A DNA stretch of 64,000 bases from Roseovarius aestuarii (lineage in GTDB: Bacteria > Pseudomonadota > Alphaproteobacteria > Rhodobacterales > Rhodobacteraceae): assembly GCA_027214255.1 (NCBI GenBank), contig JAPWHL010000008.1, forward strand, positions 98,838 through 162,837, in the 5' to 3' direction. Each line of letters starts with the position of its first letter. Positions within the stretch are counted from its first letter, which is position 1. Positions 17,026 through 26,757 of this stretch are shown here, one piece after another. The notes below the pieces were generated by a model. The model saw only the letters and a program-made list of their open reading frames with translations. It was not told where the DNA came from and searched no databases. The position numbers and the translations under genes were made by a program.

Positions 17026-17895
17026 ATGACAGACACTCAGGCCCCTCAAAGACAAACCCGGATGCAACGACGCTTGCGCACGGCGGCCAGCGTTCCAGTC
17101 ACGGCATGGATCGGCTTTGTCGTAATTGCCATTTATTTGTTCGCGGCCATTTTTGCCCCCCTGCTTGCCCCTTATGGCGAGGCCGAGCTGGTCGGACGCC
17201 CTTTTCAGCCATGGGGCGATGAATTCCGGCTGGGTACGGATCAATTGGGGCGCGATCTTCTCAGTCGCCTGATATACGGTGCCCGCAACACCATCGGGAT
17301 CGCCGCCCTGACAACGATGTTATCGTTCTTTATCGGTGTGTCGCTGGGGCTGCTGGCGGTGGTGCGCGGTGGCCTGTTCGATCACATCCTGTCGCGCGCC
17401 AGCGATGTTTTGATGTCCATCCCGCAACTTATCTTTGCTTTGCTTTTGTTGTCGGCCTTTGGCGCGACAGCCGTGAACCTTATCCTTATCCTTGCCATCA
17501 TCGATTCAACGCGGGTCTTTCGCCTTGCGCGCGCCACGGCCATCAGCGTGGTTGCGATGGATTACTACGAAGCCGCCCGCATTCGCGGCGAAGGCGTTGT
17601 GTGGATGATGCGCCGCGAAATCCTGCCCAACATCTTGCCGCCGCTGATCGCCGAAGTAGGCCTGCGGTTCTGCTTTGTGTTTCTTGCTATATCCGGGCTG
17701 TCTTTTCTGGGTGTCGGCATTCAACCGCCAACCGCCGACTGGGGTTCTATGGTGCGTGAAAGCGCAACATTGATTTCTTACGGTAACATCATGCCACTGC
17801 TGCCTGCCGCGGCGATTGCCATCCTGACAATCGCGGTCAACTTTGTCGCAGACTGGTTTCTGAACCAAACAAGTGGACTGCGCGATGCCAAGTAA
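17026..17895 (+). CDS. ABC transporter permease, DppC type
   Basis: The 289-residue inner-membrane protein has the N-terminal helix and the DppC signature FRLGTDQLGRDLLSRLIYGAR near residues 67-87. An EAA loop YYEAARIRGEGVVWMMRREILPN follows. It starts 15 bases after the partner permease and overlaps the ATPase gene by 11 bases. Confidence 0.91.
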   Translation: MTDTQAPQRQTRMQRRLRTAASVPVTAWIGFVVIAIYLFAAIFAPLLAPYGEAELVGRPFQPWGDEFRLGTDQLGRDLLSRLIYGARNTIGIAALTTMLSFFIGVSLGLLAVVRGGLFDHILSRASDVLMSIPQLIFALLLLSAFGATAVNLILILAIIDSTRVFRLARATAISVVAMDYYEAARIRGEGVVWMMRREILPNILPPLIAEVGLRFCFVFLAISGLSFLGVGIQPPTADWGSMVRESATLISYGNIMPLLPAAAIAILTIAVNFVADWFLNQTSGLRDAK

Positions 17896-19519
17896 CGCCC
17901 CCTCTCCCCATCACACCGGTGACGACCGGTTGCTCGAAATTCGTGACCTCAAAATCGAAGGCCAAACCGATGGCATTTGGCAACCGATCATCCACGGCAT
18001 TGATCTGGACCTGAACCGGGGCGAAATCCTTGGCCTGATCGGCGAATCCGGCGCCGGAAAATCAACCGTTGGCTTGGCTGCAATGGGGTATGTCAAACCC
18101 GGGATGCGCTTTACCGGCGGAAGCGTCAATTTCGACGGACGTGATTTGCTGTCGATGCCCGACAAGGACCAACGCCGCTACCGGGGTAAGCGGATCGCCT
18201 ATGTCGCACAAAGCGGCCAAGCTTCGTTCAACCCCGGGTATCGGCTCATTGAACAAACCGTCGAGGCAGCATTGGTGCATTCGGTCCTGCCGCGCGATCA
18301 GGCCATTGCACGCGCTATCGACCTTTACGGCAAGCTGAGCCTGCCCGAACCGGAAATCATCGGCTTTCGCTATCCCCATCAGGTGTCGGGAGGTCAACTC
18401 CAGCGCGCGATGACAGCGATGGCGATGGAATGTCAGCCCGACTTGATCGTGTTCGACGAACCCACGACCGCGTTGGATGTGACCACGCAGGTCAATGTTC
18501 TGGCCTCGATCCGGGACATCGTACAGGAATTCAACACCGCCGCGATCTACATCACCCATGACCTTGCCGTGGTCGCCCAGTTGGCCGACCGTATCAAGGT
18601 GCTGCGCTATGGCCGCGAAGTTGAAGATGCCGAAACTCAACGCATGCTGAGCGATCCGCAAGAGGACTATACCAAGTCTCTATGGGCGGTACGCAACATT
18701 ACCAGAACTGAGCGCAGCAGCGATGACATCCAGCTATCGGTCAAGAATGTCAGCGCCAGCTATGGAAAAACGGTCAAAGTCCTCAAAGACATCGACATCG
18801 ACATCCCTAAGGGCCGCACCGTTGCCGTTGTCGGCGAATCCGGGTCCGGTAAATCCACGCTGGCCCGCTCGATCATAGGGCTGCTGCCGCCTGACAACGG
18901 CGAGGTATTATTTCAGGGTGACGCCCTGCCACCCAGCATCGGTGCGCGCTCAAAGGATCTCTTGCGCCGTATTCAGTTGATCTATCAATCCCCCGACACG
19001 GCATTGAACCCGCGCCAATCGGTGGGCGAGGCCATTGGCCGCCCGTTGGAATTCTATCTGGGCCTCAAGGGGCGCGCCCGCGAGGCACGTGTGGCCGAGT
19101 TATTGAACCTGATCGAACTCGACGAGAGTTTTGCCTATCGTCTACCCGGCGAGCTGTCAGGTGGGCAGAAACAACGTATCTGCATCGCACGCGCGCTGGC
19201 TGCGAACCCCGACCTGATCATATGCGACGAGGTCACATCTGCGCTGGACCAGATCGTGCAGGAGGAAATCCTGAACCTTCTGATCCGATTGCAGGAAGAG
19301 TTGGGAATAACCTATGTTTTCATCACGCACGACATTGCCGTGGTTCGCGCGATTGCGGACGAGGTGATCGTGATGCAAATGGGCAAAGTCGTGGAAAAGG
19401 GCAGCCGTAGTGCCGTTTTGGACAATCCCCAATCGCCCTACACGCAATTGCTGTTGTCCGCCGTGCCCAAAATGGACCCCGGTTGGCTGGATCAGGTTCT
19501 GGCAGAACGTAGCAAATAG
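17885..19519 (+). CDS. ABC transporter double ATPase, DppD-DppF fusion
   Basis: The 544-residue protein has two complete nucleotide-binding domains in one chain. The first has Walker A GESGAGKST, signature VSGGQLQRAM and Walker B DLIVFDEP. The second has Walker A GESGSGKST, signature LSGGQKQRI and Walker B DLIICDEV. Fusions of the DppD and DppF halves are frequent in alphaproteobacteria. I start at the ATG at 17885, which overlaps the permease stop; GTG at 17873 is possible. It powers the importer encoded by the preceding genes. Confidence 0.92.
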   Translation: MPSNAPSPHHTGDDRLLEIRDLKIEGQTDGIWQPIIHGIDLDLNRGEILGLIGESGAGKSTVGLAAMGYVKPGMRFTGGSVNFDGRDLLSMPDKDQRRYRGKRIAYVAQSGQASFNPGYRLIEQTVEAALVHSVLPRDQAIARAIDLYGKLSLPEPEIIGFRYPHQVSGGQLQRAMTAMAMECQPDLIVFDEPTTALDVTTQVNVLASIRDIVQEFNTAAIYITHDLAVVAQLADRIKVLRYGREVEDAETQRMLSDPQEDYTKSLWAVRNITRTERSSDDIQLSVKNVSASYGKTVKVLKDIDIDIPKGRTVAVVGESGSGKSTLARSIIGLLPPDNGEVLFQGDALPPSIGARSKDLLRRIQLIYQSPDTALNPRQSVGEAIGRPLEFYLGLKGRAREARVAELLNLIELDESFAYRLPGELSGGQKQRICIARALAANPDLIICDEVTSALDQIVQEEILNLLIRLQEELGITYVFITHDIAVVRAIADEVIVMQMGKVVEKGSRSAVLDNPQSPYTQLLLSAVPKMDPGWLDQVLAERSK

Positions 19520-19549
19520 CGCGGATCATTTCATAAGTGATGCACAGGC

Positions 19550-21151
19550 ATGACCACCGAGTTTGACTATATCATCGCCGGAGGAGGGTCCGCCGGCTGT
19601 GTCTTGGCCGCGCGCCTGTGTGAAAACCCTGACCTTCGGGTGTTACTGGTCGAGGCTGGCGGCAAAGGCGGCGGGTTGCGTTCGCGCATGCCTGCGGCCA
19701 TCGGGATGCTCCCCGGAACAAAACGCTATGACTGGCAGTATCTGTCCCAACCGCAACCGGGCCTGAACGGCCGCCAGATCAAATATCCGCGCGGCAAGGG
19801 GTTGGGCGGGTCATCCTTGATCAATGGCATGATTTACATGCGCGGCAGCCCGCGCGATTTTGATCGCTGGGCCGAGAACGGGCTGCACGGATGGTCCTAT
19901 GACGATGTGCTGCCCTATTTCCGGCGCGCCGCCGCTGCCCCGCATCGCTCAAATCAGAAATACCATTCTGACCTGGGCGCAATCCGCCTTTCACCCGCGC
20001 AATCCCCCGATCCGTTAAGCCGGCTGTTCGTGGACGCCTGTCGCGCGTCCAGTGTCGGGCACGCTGTCGATTTTAACGGTGCGCGACCAGCGGGCGGTGG
20101 TTTCATGGATTTCACGATCAGCAACGGCACACGGCAAGATGCCTACGCCAGCTACCTGCCCAAACGCCCGGCGGGCCTGACCATCCTAACGGGCACCCGC
20201 GTTCTAAAGGTACTGTTGGAAAAACGCCGCGCAACCGGTCTGCTTACAACGCGCGGCGCGTTTCATGCCCGCCGCGAAGTCATCCTGTCTCTGGGCGCGT
20301 TTGAAACGCCAAAAATGCTGATGCTTTCAGGCATTGGCCCTGCCACACATCTGAATGCGCAGGGCATTGAGGTGGTTCGGAATTTGCCCGGAGTCGGCCA
20401 ATCCCTGCTGGATCACCCGAATGTCCCGATGCAATTTTCCCTGCTTGACCCCAACCTGAGCACTGCGCGTTACCAACGCTTGGACCGTGCAATGTGGGCC
20501 GGGCTGCGTTGGTTGCTGACGCGTCAAGGGCCCGGGGCATCAGCGCCATGGTCAGCCGTGATGTTTCATGCCCAAGCTGATCGCGACCTGCCCGAGCTTG
20601 AAGTATTCTTTAGCGCTGCCGCCTATGCGCCTGCAACGGGCGCTGGCAGCTCAATCATCACGAACGGCCACAGCGTCACACCCGGATTTCAATTCGATAT
20701 CAATCTGATGCGCCCCCGCAGCCATGGGAGCGTATCCTTGCAATCCAATGATCCGTTTGCTCCGCCGGTGATTGATCCCGCGTATTTTTCAAACGTCGAC
20801 GATTGTGACGCCCTGATTTCGGGCATTCGGTTTCTACGCGGTTTTGTGGCCGAGCAAACAATGCGCACTGTTGCAGGCCCCGAACAGTTTCCCGGCGCGC
20901 ATATCACCTCAAACTCAGATCTGCGCGAGGCAATCCGGACCCGCGCCACGACAGGGCATCACCCCGCCTGCACCGCACGCATGGGCGCACCCGAAGATCC
21001 GATGGCGGTGTTGGATGGGCAATTCCGCGTGCGCGGCATCGACGCCTTACGTGTGGTCGATGCCTCGGCCATGCCGGATATGATCACCGGCAACATCCAC
21101 GCGACAGTAACCATGATGGCCGAACGCGCCGCCGATGCCCTCCGATCCTAG
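19550..21151 (+). CDS. GMC family FAD-dependent oxidoreductase (choline dehydrogenase-like)
   Basis: The 533-residue cytoplasmic flavoenzyme has the N-terminal FAD motif YIIAGGGSAGCVLAARL and the GMC signature PRGKGLGGSSLINGMIYMRG. The C-terminal catalytic region has TGHHPACTARMG and VVDASAMPDMITGNIHATVTMMAE. Relatives oxidise choline, alcohols or polyethylene glycol. It lies 30 bases after the ABC ATPase in the same direction and so probably acts on the imported compound or a product of it. The identity of that substrate is not shown by the sequence. Confidence 0.9.
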   Translation: MTTEFDYIIAGGGSAGCVLAARLCENPDLRVLLVEAGGKGGGLRSRMPAAIGMLPGTKRYDWQYLSQPQPGLNGRQIKYPRGKGLGGSSLINGMIYMRGSPRDFDRWAENGLHGWSYDDVLPYFRRAAAAPHRSNQKYHSDLGAIRLSPAQSPDPLSRLFVDACRASSVGHAVDFNGARPAGGGFMDFTISNGTRQDAYASYLPKRPAGLTILTGTRVLKVLLEKRRATGLLTTRGAFHARREVILSLGAFETPKMLMLSGIGPATHLNAQGIEVVRNLPGVGQSLLDHPNVPMQFSLLDPNLSTARYQRLDRAMWAGLRWLLTRQGPGASAPWSAVMFHAQADRDLPELEVFFSAAAYAPATGAGSSIITNGHSVTPGFQFDINLMRPRSHGSVSLQSNDPFAPPVIDPAYFSNVDDCDALISGIRFLRGFVAEQTMRTVAGPEQFPGAHITSNSDLREAIRTRATTGHHPACTARMGAPEDPMAVLDGQFRVRGIDALRVVDASAMPDMITGNIHATVTMMAERAADALRS

Positions 21152-22350
21152 TGCGCAGCGCACTGTTGCTCGGCGAACCCGTCGATCTCGAACCGCGTTT
21201 TTTCGCCAGCCTTTAGGCGATCACGGTCAAATCGAAATGCCGCGATATCATGCGGTGTCGCCCCCAGTTGCAGCATGTCCGCCATCGTCTGGCCAATGAC
21301 CGACGCGAATTTGAACGCATGCGTCGCCCCCACGGTAGCAACGCAATTGGGATGGCCCGGCACCCGATCCAGAATAAAATCCGTGTCCGGCGTGTGGGTC
21401 AGAAGACAGGTTTTCGTATAAAGAAGTGGCCCAACTGCCTCGGGCAAATGTCGGCTCAGGAACTGGCGCAATTCGTCTTGGTTTGTGAGGTCAGGATCAA
21501 AGCTGCGCGTATCTGGGTCCGTCGGGGCAAAGCGATCCTTGGCAATCTTGACCCCTTCCGCGCCATAAGCCGGGAAACCATAGTAGTTATCGAGGATCAT
21601 CCAAATCCAGACAGGAAACCGGTCTGGCCGGAATTTTTCCAGATGGGGCGAGGCAAAATAGCTGACCTGCTCATGCGTGACTTTCAGCGGGACGGATTGC
21701 CCAAGATATCCCAGCACGCGATTGGTCCAAGGGCCAGCGGCGATGATCAGCTTCTCGGCCTCAAACGTCTGCCCGCCTGCCGATATCTCATAGCCGCCAT
21801 TGATTTGGCGAAGACCGGACACTGGCATGTTATCCCGCAACGTCGCACCGTTTCGGCAGGCAAGCCTGCGGTGCGCGGCATTCGCCTTGATTGCGCCAAC
21901 CAGCCCACCATCGGGTTGATAAATGGCATGAATGTCGCCATCGAAGCGGAACTGTGGGAACCGCTTGGTCACGTCAGCAGCACTCAGTCTTTCAAACGGC
22001 ACATCGCAGACCTGCATACTTCGGTTGAAGGCATCCTCATTCAGCGTGGTGCGATCGGGCCAAAAATTCAGCTCGCCGCATTTCACGACCAGCTGTTCTT
22101 CGGCATCATCCTCTAATGCCGCCCAGGCACGATAGGCGGCTTGTGCAAATTTGACGTACTCTGGCGTATGGTACGTGAGGCGAATGATGCGCGAATGATC
22201 TTGGGATTCGCCGCGTTCGTGCCCCAACTCAAACTGCTCTAGCCCCAAAACTTCACCCGGCGCGCGTTTCGATAACCAATAAGCGGCGGCACTGCCCAGA
22301 CCGCCCAACCCGATGACAGCATAGCCAAAACTTGTTTTCCCCGGCGCCAT
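21148..22350 (-). CDS. FAD-dependent amine oxidase, monomeric sarcosine/N-methyltryptophan oxidase-like
   Basis: The 400-residue DAO-family flavoenzyme has the dinucleotide motif VIGLGGLGSAAAYWLSKR near residue 12 and the family feature HERGESQDHSRIIRLTYH around residues 44-61. A late VGATHAFKFASVIGQTMADML includes the segment that in monomeric sarcosine oxidases contributes to FAD binding. Here the usual CxYT motif reads KTCLLTHTPDTDF; its cysteine is the likely covalent FAD site. It overlaps the GMC gene tail to tail by 4 bases, so antisense effects are possible. The product would be a demethylated amine, formaldehyde and hydrogen peroxide if sarcosine-like. Confidence 0.86.
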   Translation of the reverse strand: MAPGKTSFGYAVIGLGGLGSAAAYWLSKRAPGEVLGLEQFELGHERGESQDHSRIIRLTYHTPEYVKFAQAAYRAWAALEDDAEEQLVVKCGELNFWPDRTTLNEDAFNRSMQVCDVPFERLSAADVTKRFPQFRFDGDIHAIYQPDGGLVGAIKANAAHRRLACRNGATLRDNMPVSGLRQINGGYEISAGGQTFEAEKLIIAAGPWTNRVLGYLGQSVPLKVTHEQVSYFASPHLEKFRPDRFPVWIWMILDNYYGFPAYGAEGVKIAKDRFAPTDPDTRSFDPDLTNQDELRQFLSRHLPEAVGPLLYTKTCLLTHTPDTDFILDRVPGHPNCVATVGATHAFKFASVIGQTMADMLQLGATPHDIAAFRFDRDRLKAGEKTRFEIDGFAEQQCAAH

Positions 22351-22392
22351 GTGACCCCCACCTTTTCCAGTTTCGTTAACGAGGCATTGACC

Positions 22393-22848
22393 CTACACCG
22401 TGCGCGCAAGTCCAGATTTCACGCGGCGTAATGGGATAGAGGATTCGATTGAGGCAACACCAGGAATCTTTGTCAACTTGCCCACCAGAAATCGCTCGAA
22501 TTCAGCCAGACTACTGGTGGCGATGCGCATAAGATAATCACGGTTTCCGGTCATCAGCCAACAATCGACAATCTCGGGAAACCCCGCAATTGCCGTCTCG
22601 AAAATATCCAGCGCTTCGTCCACTTGCTTGTCCAGTTTCACGGACACAAACACGGAAACGTCATAGCCTAATTTGGCCTCATCAATCATCGCGGCATATC
22701 CACTGATGATACCAGATTCCTCTAGATTTCGAAGGCGACGCGCCACGGGCGTCTGACTAAGACCGACGGCCTCGCTCAGCTTACCCAAGGTCGCGCGACC
22801 ATCAGATTGCACGATGCGCAAAATGGCTGTGTCGAACGAGTCAATCAT
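22393..22848 (-). CDS. Lrp/AsnC family transcriptional regulator
   Basis: The 151-residue protein has an N-terminal winged helix (LGKLSEAVGLSQTPVARRLRNLEESGII) and a C-terminal RAM ligand-binding domain (VDCWLMTGNRDYLMRI). It is divergent from the AceE-type E1 gene across a 138-base gap and is probably its amino-acid-responsive activator, as is common for Lrp genes placed back to back with their targets. It might also control the oxidase gene 42 bases downstream of it. Confidence 0.9.
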   Translation of the reverse strand: MIDSFDTAILRIVQSDGRATLGKLSEAVGLSQTPVARRLRNLEESGIISGYAAMIDEAKLGYDVSVFVSVKLDKQVDEALDIFETAIAGFPEIVDCWLMTGNRDYLMRIATSSLAEFERFLVGKLTKIPGVASIESSIPLRRVKSGLARTV

Positions 22849-22925
22849 AGCTGATAATCACCAATATTTTCACACTTCCTTACAACTATCACCATAGCGA
22901 GCCACTTTCTCAGACAAAATAGCTA

Positions 22926-22948
22926 AAACTACCATTTCTTTATAGTTT
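22926..22948. promoter_or_regulatory. Inverted repeat in the lrp/E1 divergent region
   Basis: Perfect arms AAACTA (22926-22931) and TAGTTT (22943-22948) are separated by 11 AT-rich bases, 38 bases before the E1 start. An AT-rich spaced dyad in this place suits an Lrp-type site, but no binding consensus can be proved from one copy. Confidence 0.35.
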
Positions 22949-22986
22949 ATCACGAAGAAAACCTGCTTGAAAAACATCGAGGCACC

Positions 22987-25347
22987 ATGACCCACCTGAA
23001 AACCATCGAACAGCGTCTGTTGTGGCTGTCCCACTGGATGATTCATAACGCGAACCATATCCGCCCCAACCCCGGCGGGATCAAGATCGGCGGGCATCAG
23101 GCATCGTCGGCCTCGATGGTCTCGATCATGACGGCCTTGTATTTTTCCGCCCTGCGTCCGCAAGACAGGGTTGCGGTCAAACCCCATGCATCGCCGGTTT
23201 TCCACGCCATGCAATATTTGATGGGCAATCAGACCCGCGACAAGATGGAACAATTCCGCGCTTTGGGCGGGGCGCAATCCTATCCCTCGCGCACCAAGGA
23301 TGTCGATGACGTCGATTTCTCGACCGGCTCTGTTGGCTTGGGAGTCGCAATCACCTCGTTCGCGTCGCTGATGCAGGATTACATTCAAGCGAAATCATGG
23401 GGCAAAGACATTGAAATGGGTCGTATGGTGGCCCTGGTCGGGGACGCCGAGCTGGACGAAGGCAACGTTTATGAGTGCCTTCAGGAAGGGTGGAAGAACG
23501 ACCTGCGCAACACTTGGTGGATCATTGATTATAACCGTCAATCGCTGGACGGGATTGTCCGCGAGGGTCTGTTTCAGAGGATCGAAAACATCTTTACCGC
23601 CTTCGGCTGGGATGTGGTGCGGGTAAAATATGGCGTTTTGCAACAGGCAGCCTTCAAGGAACCCGGCGGCGATGCGTTGCGTAACTGGATCGACGCATGC
23701 TCTAACCAAGTCTACTCAGCCCTGACCTTCATGGGCGGAGCTGTCTGGCGCAAACGGCTACTGGATGATCTGGGCGATCAGGGCGACGTTTCGGCGCTGA
23801 TTGAGCGCCGTTCTGACGCCGAGCTGGCCGCGTTGATGGAAAATCTGGGCGGCAACTGCGTTCAGACGATGGCGGACACGTTCAACGCCATCGATCATGA
23901 CCGCCCGGTGTGTTTTCTGGCCTATACGATCAAGGGCTGGGGCACGCCGATCGCCGGGCACAAAGACAACCATGGCGGCCTGATGAACAAAACCCAAATG
24001 GCCGCATGGCAACGTCACATGGGGGTACCGGAAGGGCAGGAATGGGACAAATTCGCAACCGTCAAAGACCCGGACGACCTGAAGGCGTTTCTGGATCAGG
24101 TGCCGTTTTTTGCAGACCGGTCGCGTCGCCACCATGACCATCATCTAGCCGTTCCCGCAATCAAAGCCGATAGCGAGAAAGAGATTTCGACCCAAACCGG
24201 GTTTGGTAAAATCCTTGACGATCTGGCCAAAGGCGACACCGATCTGGCGCAACGGATCATGACCACGTCACCGGACGTGACAGGCACAACCAACCTTGGT
24301 CCTTGGGTCAACCGGCGCAAACTGTTCGCGCGCAAGGCCCAGACGGACGTGTTCATGGATGAGAGCATCCCCTCGACAGCAAAATGGGAGTTCGTCCCCG
24401 AAGGACAGCATCTGGAACTGGGCATCGCCGAGATGAACCTGTTCTTGTTGCTGGGGGCTGCCGGCCTGTCGCACAGTCTGTTCGGCAAACGCGTTATCCC
24501 CGTCGGGACAATCTATGACCCTTTCGTCGCACGTGGTCTGGATGCATTGAACTATGCCTGTTATCAGGACGCCCGTTTCATCATCGCAGGCACGCCTTCG
24601 GGGGTGACATTGGCCCCCGAAGGCGGTGCACACCAATCCATCGGTTCGCCGCTGATCGGAATGAGCCAAGACGGGCTGGCCGCGTTTGAACCTGCCTTTG
24701 TCGATGAACTGGCCGTCATCATGGGATGGGCCTTTGAATACCTACAACGCGATGGCGACGCCGAACCGGATGCGCGCACCTGGCTGCGCGACCAAACCGG
24801 CGGATCGGTCTATCTACGTCTCAGCACCAACCCTATCGAGCAACCGGGCAAACGCCGCGATGACGCATATCTGCAAGGCACCGTGGACGGGGCGTACTGG
24901 CTGCGCGACCCCGGTCCCAATTGCGAGGTCGTGATTGCCTATCAGGGCGTCGTCGCCCCCGAGGCCATCCGCGCGGCAGGTATGCTGACCGAAGCGCGCC
25001 GTGACGTGGGGGTTTTGGCCATCACATCCGCCGACCGCCTGCACGCAGGCTGGAATGCGGCCCAAACCGCCCGCGCCAATGGCGATCCTAACGCCACATC
25101 GCATGTAGAGCGCCTGATGAACGAGCTGCCGCCCAACTGTACTCTGGTGACCGTCATAGACGGGCATCCTGCCACGCTGAGCTGGTTGGGGTCAGTCGGA
25201 GGACATAAAACGGTCCCTCTGGGCGTCGAGCATTTTGGCCAGACCGGGACGATTTCCGACCTCTATCGCCACTTTGCCATTGACGCCGAAAGCATCGTCG
25301 CGCGTATCGGCGGACTGACAGCAGGCAAACGCCCCTTGGTCTATTGA
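22987..25347 (+). CDS. AceE-type homodimeric 2-oxoacid dehydrogenase E1 / transketolase-like protein
   Basis: The 786-residue thiamine-diphosphate enzyme shows the homodimeric E1 layout. The diphosphate-binding motif VGDAELDEGNVYECLQEGWKNDLRNTWWIIDYN is near residue 155, the pyrimidine domain HLELGIAEMNLFLLLGAAGLS near 477, and a transketolase C-terminal domain from about 640. It is about 100 residues shorter than E. coli AceE and closer in outline to the MdeB-like (2-oxobutanoate) branch. No E2 or E3 gene is near, so it may borrow those subunits or act on its own. The neighbouring Lrp gene fits a role in amino-acid-derived 2-oxoacid breakdown. Confidence 0.83.
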   Translation: MTHLKTIEQRLLWLSHWMIHNANHIRPNPGGIKIGGHQASSASMVSIMTALYFSALRPQDRVAVKPHASPVFHAMQYLMGNQTRDKMEQFRALGGAQSYPSRTKDVDDVDFSTGSVGLGVAITSFASLMQDYIQAKSWGKDIEMGRMVALVGDAELDEGNVYECLQEGWKNDLRNTWWIIDYNRQSLDGIVREGLFQRIENIFTAFGWDVVRVKYGVLQQAAFKEPGGDALRNWIDACSNQVYSALTFMGGAVWRKRLLDDLGDQGDVSALIERRSDAELAALMENLGGNCVQTMADTFNAIDHDRPVCFLAYTIKGWGTPIAGHKDNHGGLMNKTQMAAWQRHMGVPEGQEWDKFATVKDPDDLKAFLDQVPFFADRSRRHHDHHLAVPAIKADSEKEISTQTGFGKILDDLAKGDTDLAQRIMTTSPDVTGTTNLGPWVNRRKLFARKAQTDVFMDESIPSTAKWEFVPEGQHLELGIAEMNLFLLLGAAGLSHSLFGKRVIPVGTIYDPFVARGLDALNYACYQDARFIIAGTPSGVTLAPEGGAHQSIGSPLIGMSQDGLAAFEPAFVDELAVIMGWAFEYLQRDGDAEPDARTWLRDQTGGSVYLRLSTNPIEQPGKRRDDAYLQGTVDGAYWLRDPGPNCEVVIAYQGVVAPEAIRAAGMLTEARRDVGVLAITSADRLHAGWNAAQTARANGDPNATSHVERLMNELPPNCTLVTVIDGHPATLSWLGSVGGHKTVPLGVEHFGQTGTISDLYRHFAIDAESIVARIGGLTAGKRPLVY

Positions 25348-25463
25348 ACAATGTGGCGGTCGATTTCATCAGGTTGGGTTTGCCCCTACAAAGAACTGGT
25401 GTTTCTATGCACACACACGCGACCGGGCCAAAACCGGTCGCAACGACTCACGAAGGCCAATTG

Positions 25464-26606
25464 ATGCACTCGACCGAAACCATCGCATTGCCGACGACCA
25501 GCCCGGGAACCAACCGGCACCTGACCGTGCACCGCTGGGGCGCGCCCGGCACACGCCCCAAGGTGTATATACAGGCCGGGTTGCATGCGGATGAATTTCC
25601 CGGTGTTCTGGCGGCCTGCCATTTGATCCCCCTGCTGGACGCGGCCCAACGTGCGGGCCAGATTTTGGGCGAAGTGGTGTTACTGCCCGCCGTCAACCCG
25701 ATTGGCCTGTCACAGTCCTTGCATATGCAGCACCTTGGCAGGTTTGCCTTTGGTGATGGGGGCGAAAACTTCAACCGGGGCTGGCCTGACCTATCAAATG
25801 CGGTCCTGATGGATTTGGCCGACGCGCTGGGGTCCGACCCGGTCGAAAACACATCACTTCTGCGCGCGGCCCTGTCCAAAGCCGTCGCCGCCCTGCCCGA
25901 CCTGTCCGAGCGCCAAGCCCATATCAAAGCACTGTTGTCGCTGTCGATTGACGCAGATTTCGTGTTTGACTTGCATTGTGACGCGCAAGCCTTGCTGCAT
26001 CTTTATGCTCATGAAGAGCACCGCGATCTTGCAGCTCAGTTGGGGCAAGTTATGGGCGCCCATGCTGTCCTTCTGGGCAAAGGCGTTGACACCGGCCTGT
26101 TTGATGAATGCAACGCCGGGGTGTGGATCAAGGTCCGCCGCGCCTTGGGCCTGACCTCCGAAACCCTTCCTGCAGCCTGCTTTGCCCCAATTGTTGAACT
26201 GCGCGGGCAGCGCGACGTATCGCATGACGCTGGAGCACAGGACGCGGCCAATCTTTTTGCCTTCCTACAGCGTCACGGCGTGATCTCGGGTCCCTCGCCC
26301 ACCCCACCCCGGGCATTATGCGATGCGACCTCGGTGGATGGGTGCGAATTGTTACGCGCGCCCGTCTCTGGTGTCGTGATCTGGCATGTACCCTTGGGTG
26401 CACTTGTGGCCCCTGGCGACCATCTTGCCGATATTCTGAATGTGACTGACGAAGATCCATTGACCTCGGGCATGAAAGTGCTGGCATCGCAGGCTGGAGT
26501 TCTTTTTTCGCAACGCATGAGCCATCTGACGCGACCCGGCGAGATACTGGGCCAGATTGCGGGCAAAGCACCACATTCGCTGAAAACCGGAGGCGAATTT
26601 TACTAA
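25464..26606 (+). CDS. Succinylglutamate desuccinylase/aspartoacylase family zinc hydrolase
   Basis: The protein has about 380 residues in the M14-like AstE/ASPA fold. Zinc-site features are visible: QAGLHADEFPG (His and Glu), and FDLHCDA with the third ligand. A beta-sheet C-terminal domain (SGVVIWHVPLGALVAPGDHLADI) resembles a biotinyl-like barrel. The frame is open back to the E1 stop at 25344; I favour 25464, where GAAGG lies eight bases upstream, and 25407 is a second choice. Such enzymes remove acyl groups from N-acyl amino acids or related amides. Its substrate is unknown; it probably works in one pathway with the E1 before it. Confidence 0.78.
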   Translation: MHSTETIALPTTSPGTNRHLTVHRWGAPGTRPKVYIQAGLHADEFPGVLAACHLIPLLDAAQRAGQILGEVVLLPAVNPIGLSQSLHMQHLGRFAFGDGGENFNRGWPDLSNAVLMDLADALGSDPVENTSLLRAALSKAVAALPDLSERQAHIKALLSLSIDADFVFDLHCDAQALLHLYAHEEHRDLAAQLGQVMGAHAVLLGKGVDTGLFDECNAGVWIKVRRALGLTSETLPAACFAPIVELRGQRDVSHDAGAQDAANLFAFLQRHGVISGPSPTPPRALCDATSVDGCELLRAPVSGVVIWHVPLGALVAPGDHLADILNVTDEDPLTSGMKVLASQAGVLFSQRMSHLTRPGEILGQIAGKAPHSLKTGGEFY

Positions 26607-26757
26607 AATGTTGCGCGAAACGCTTTAGGTATTTTGAGAAAGATGAAAGTCGGCGAGGCGGCCTGATTGGTAATCCGCGCGCATTTCCCCGGTGTCGGGT
26701 TGCACAGCCCACAACGGATTTGCCAAGGTGGGATGGAATTTGCCCAAGGATTGCACT

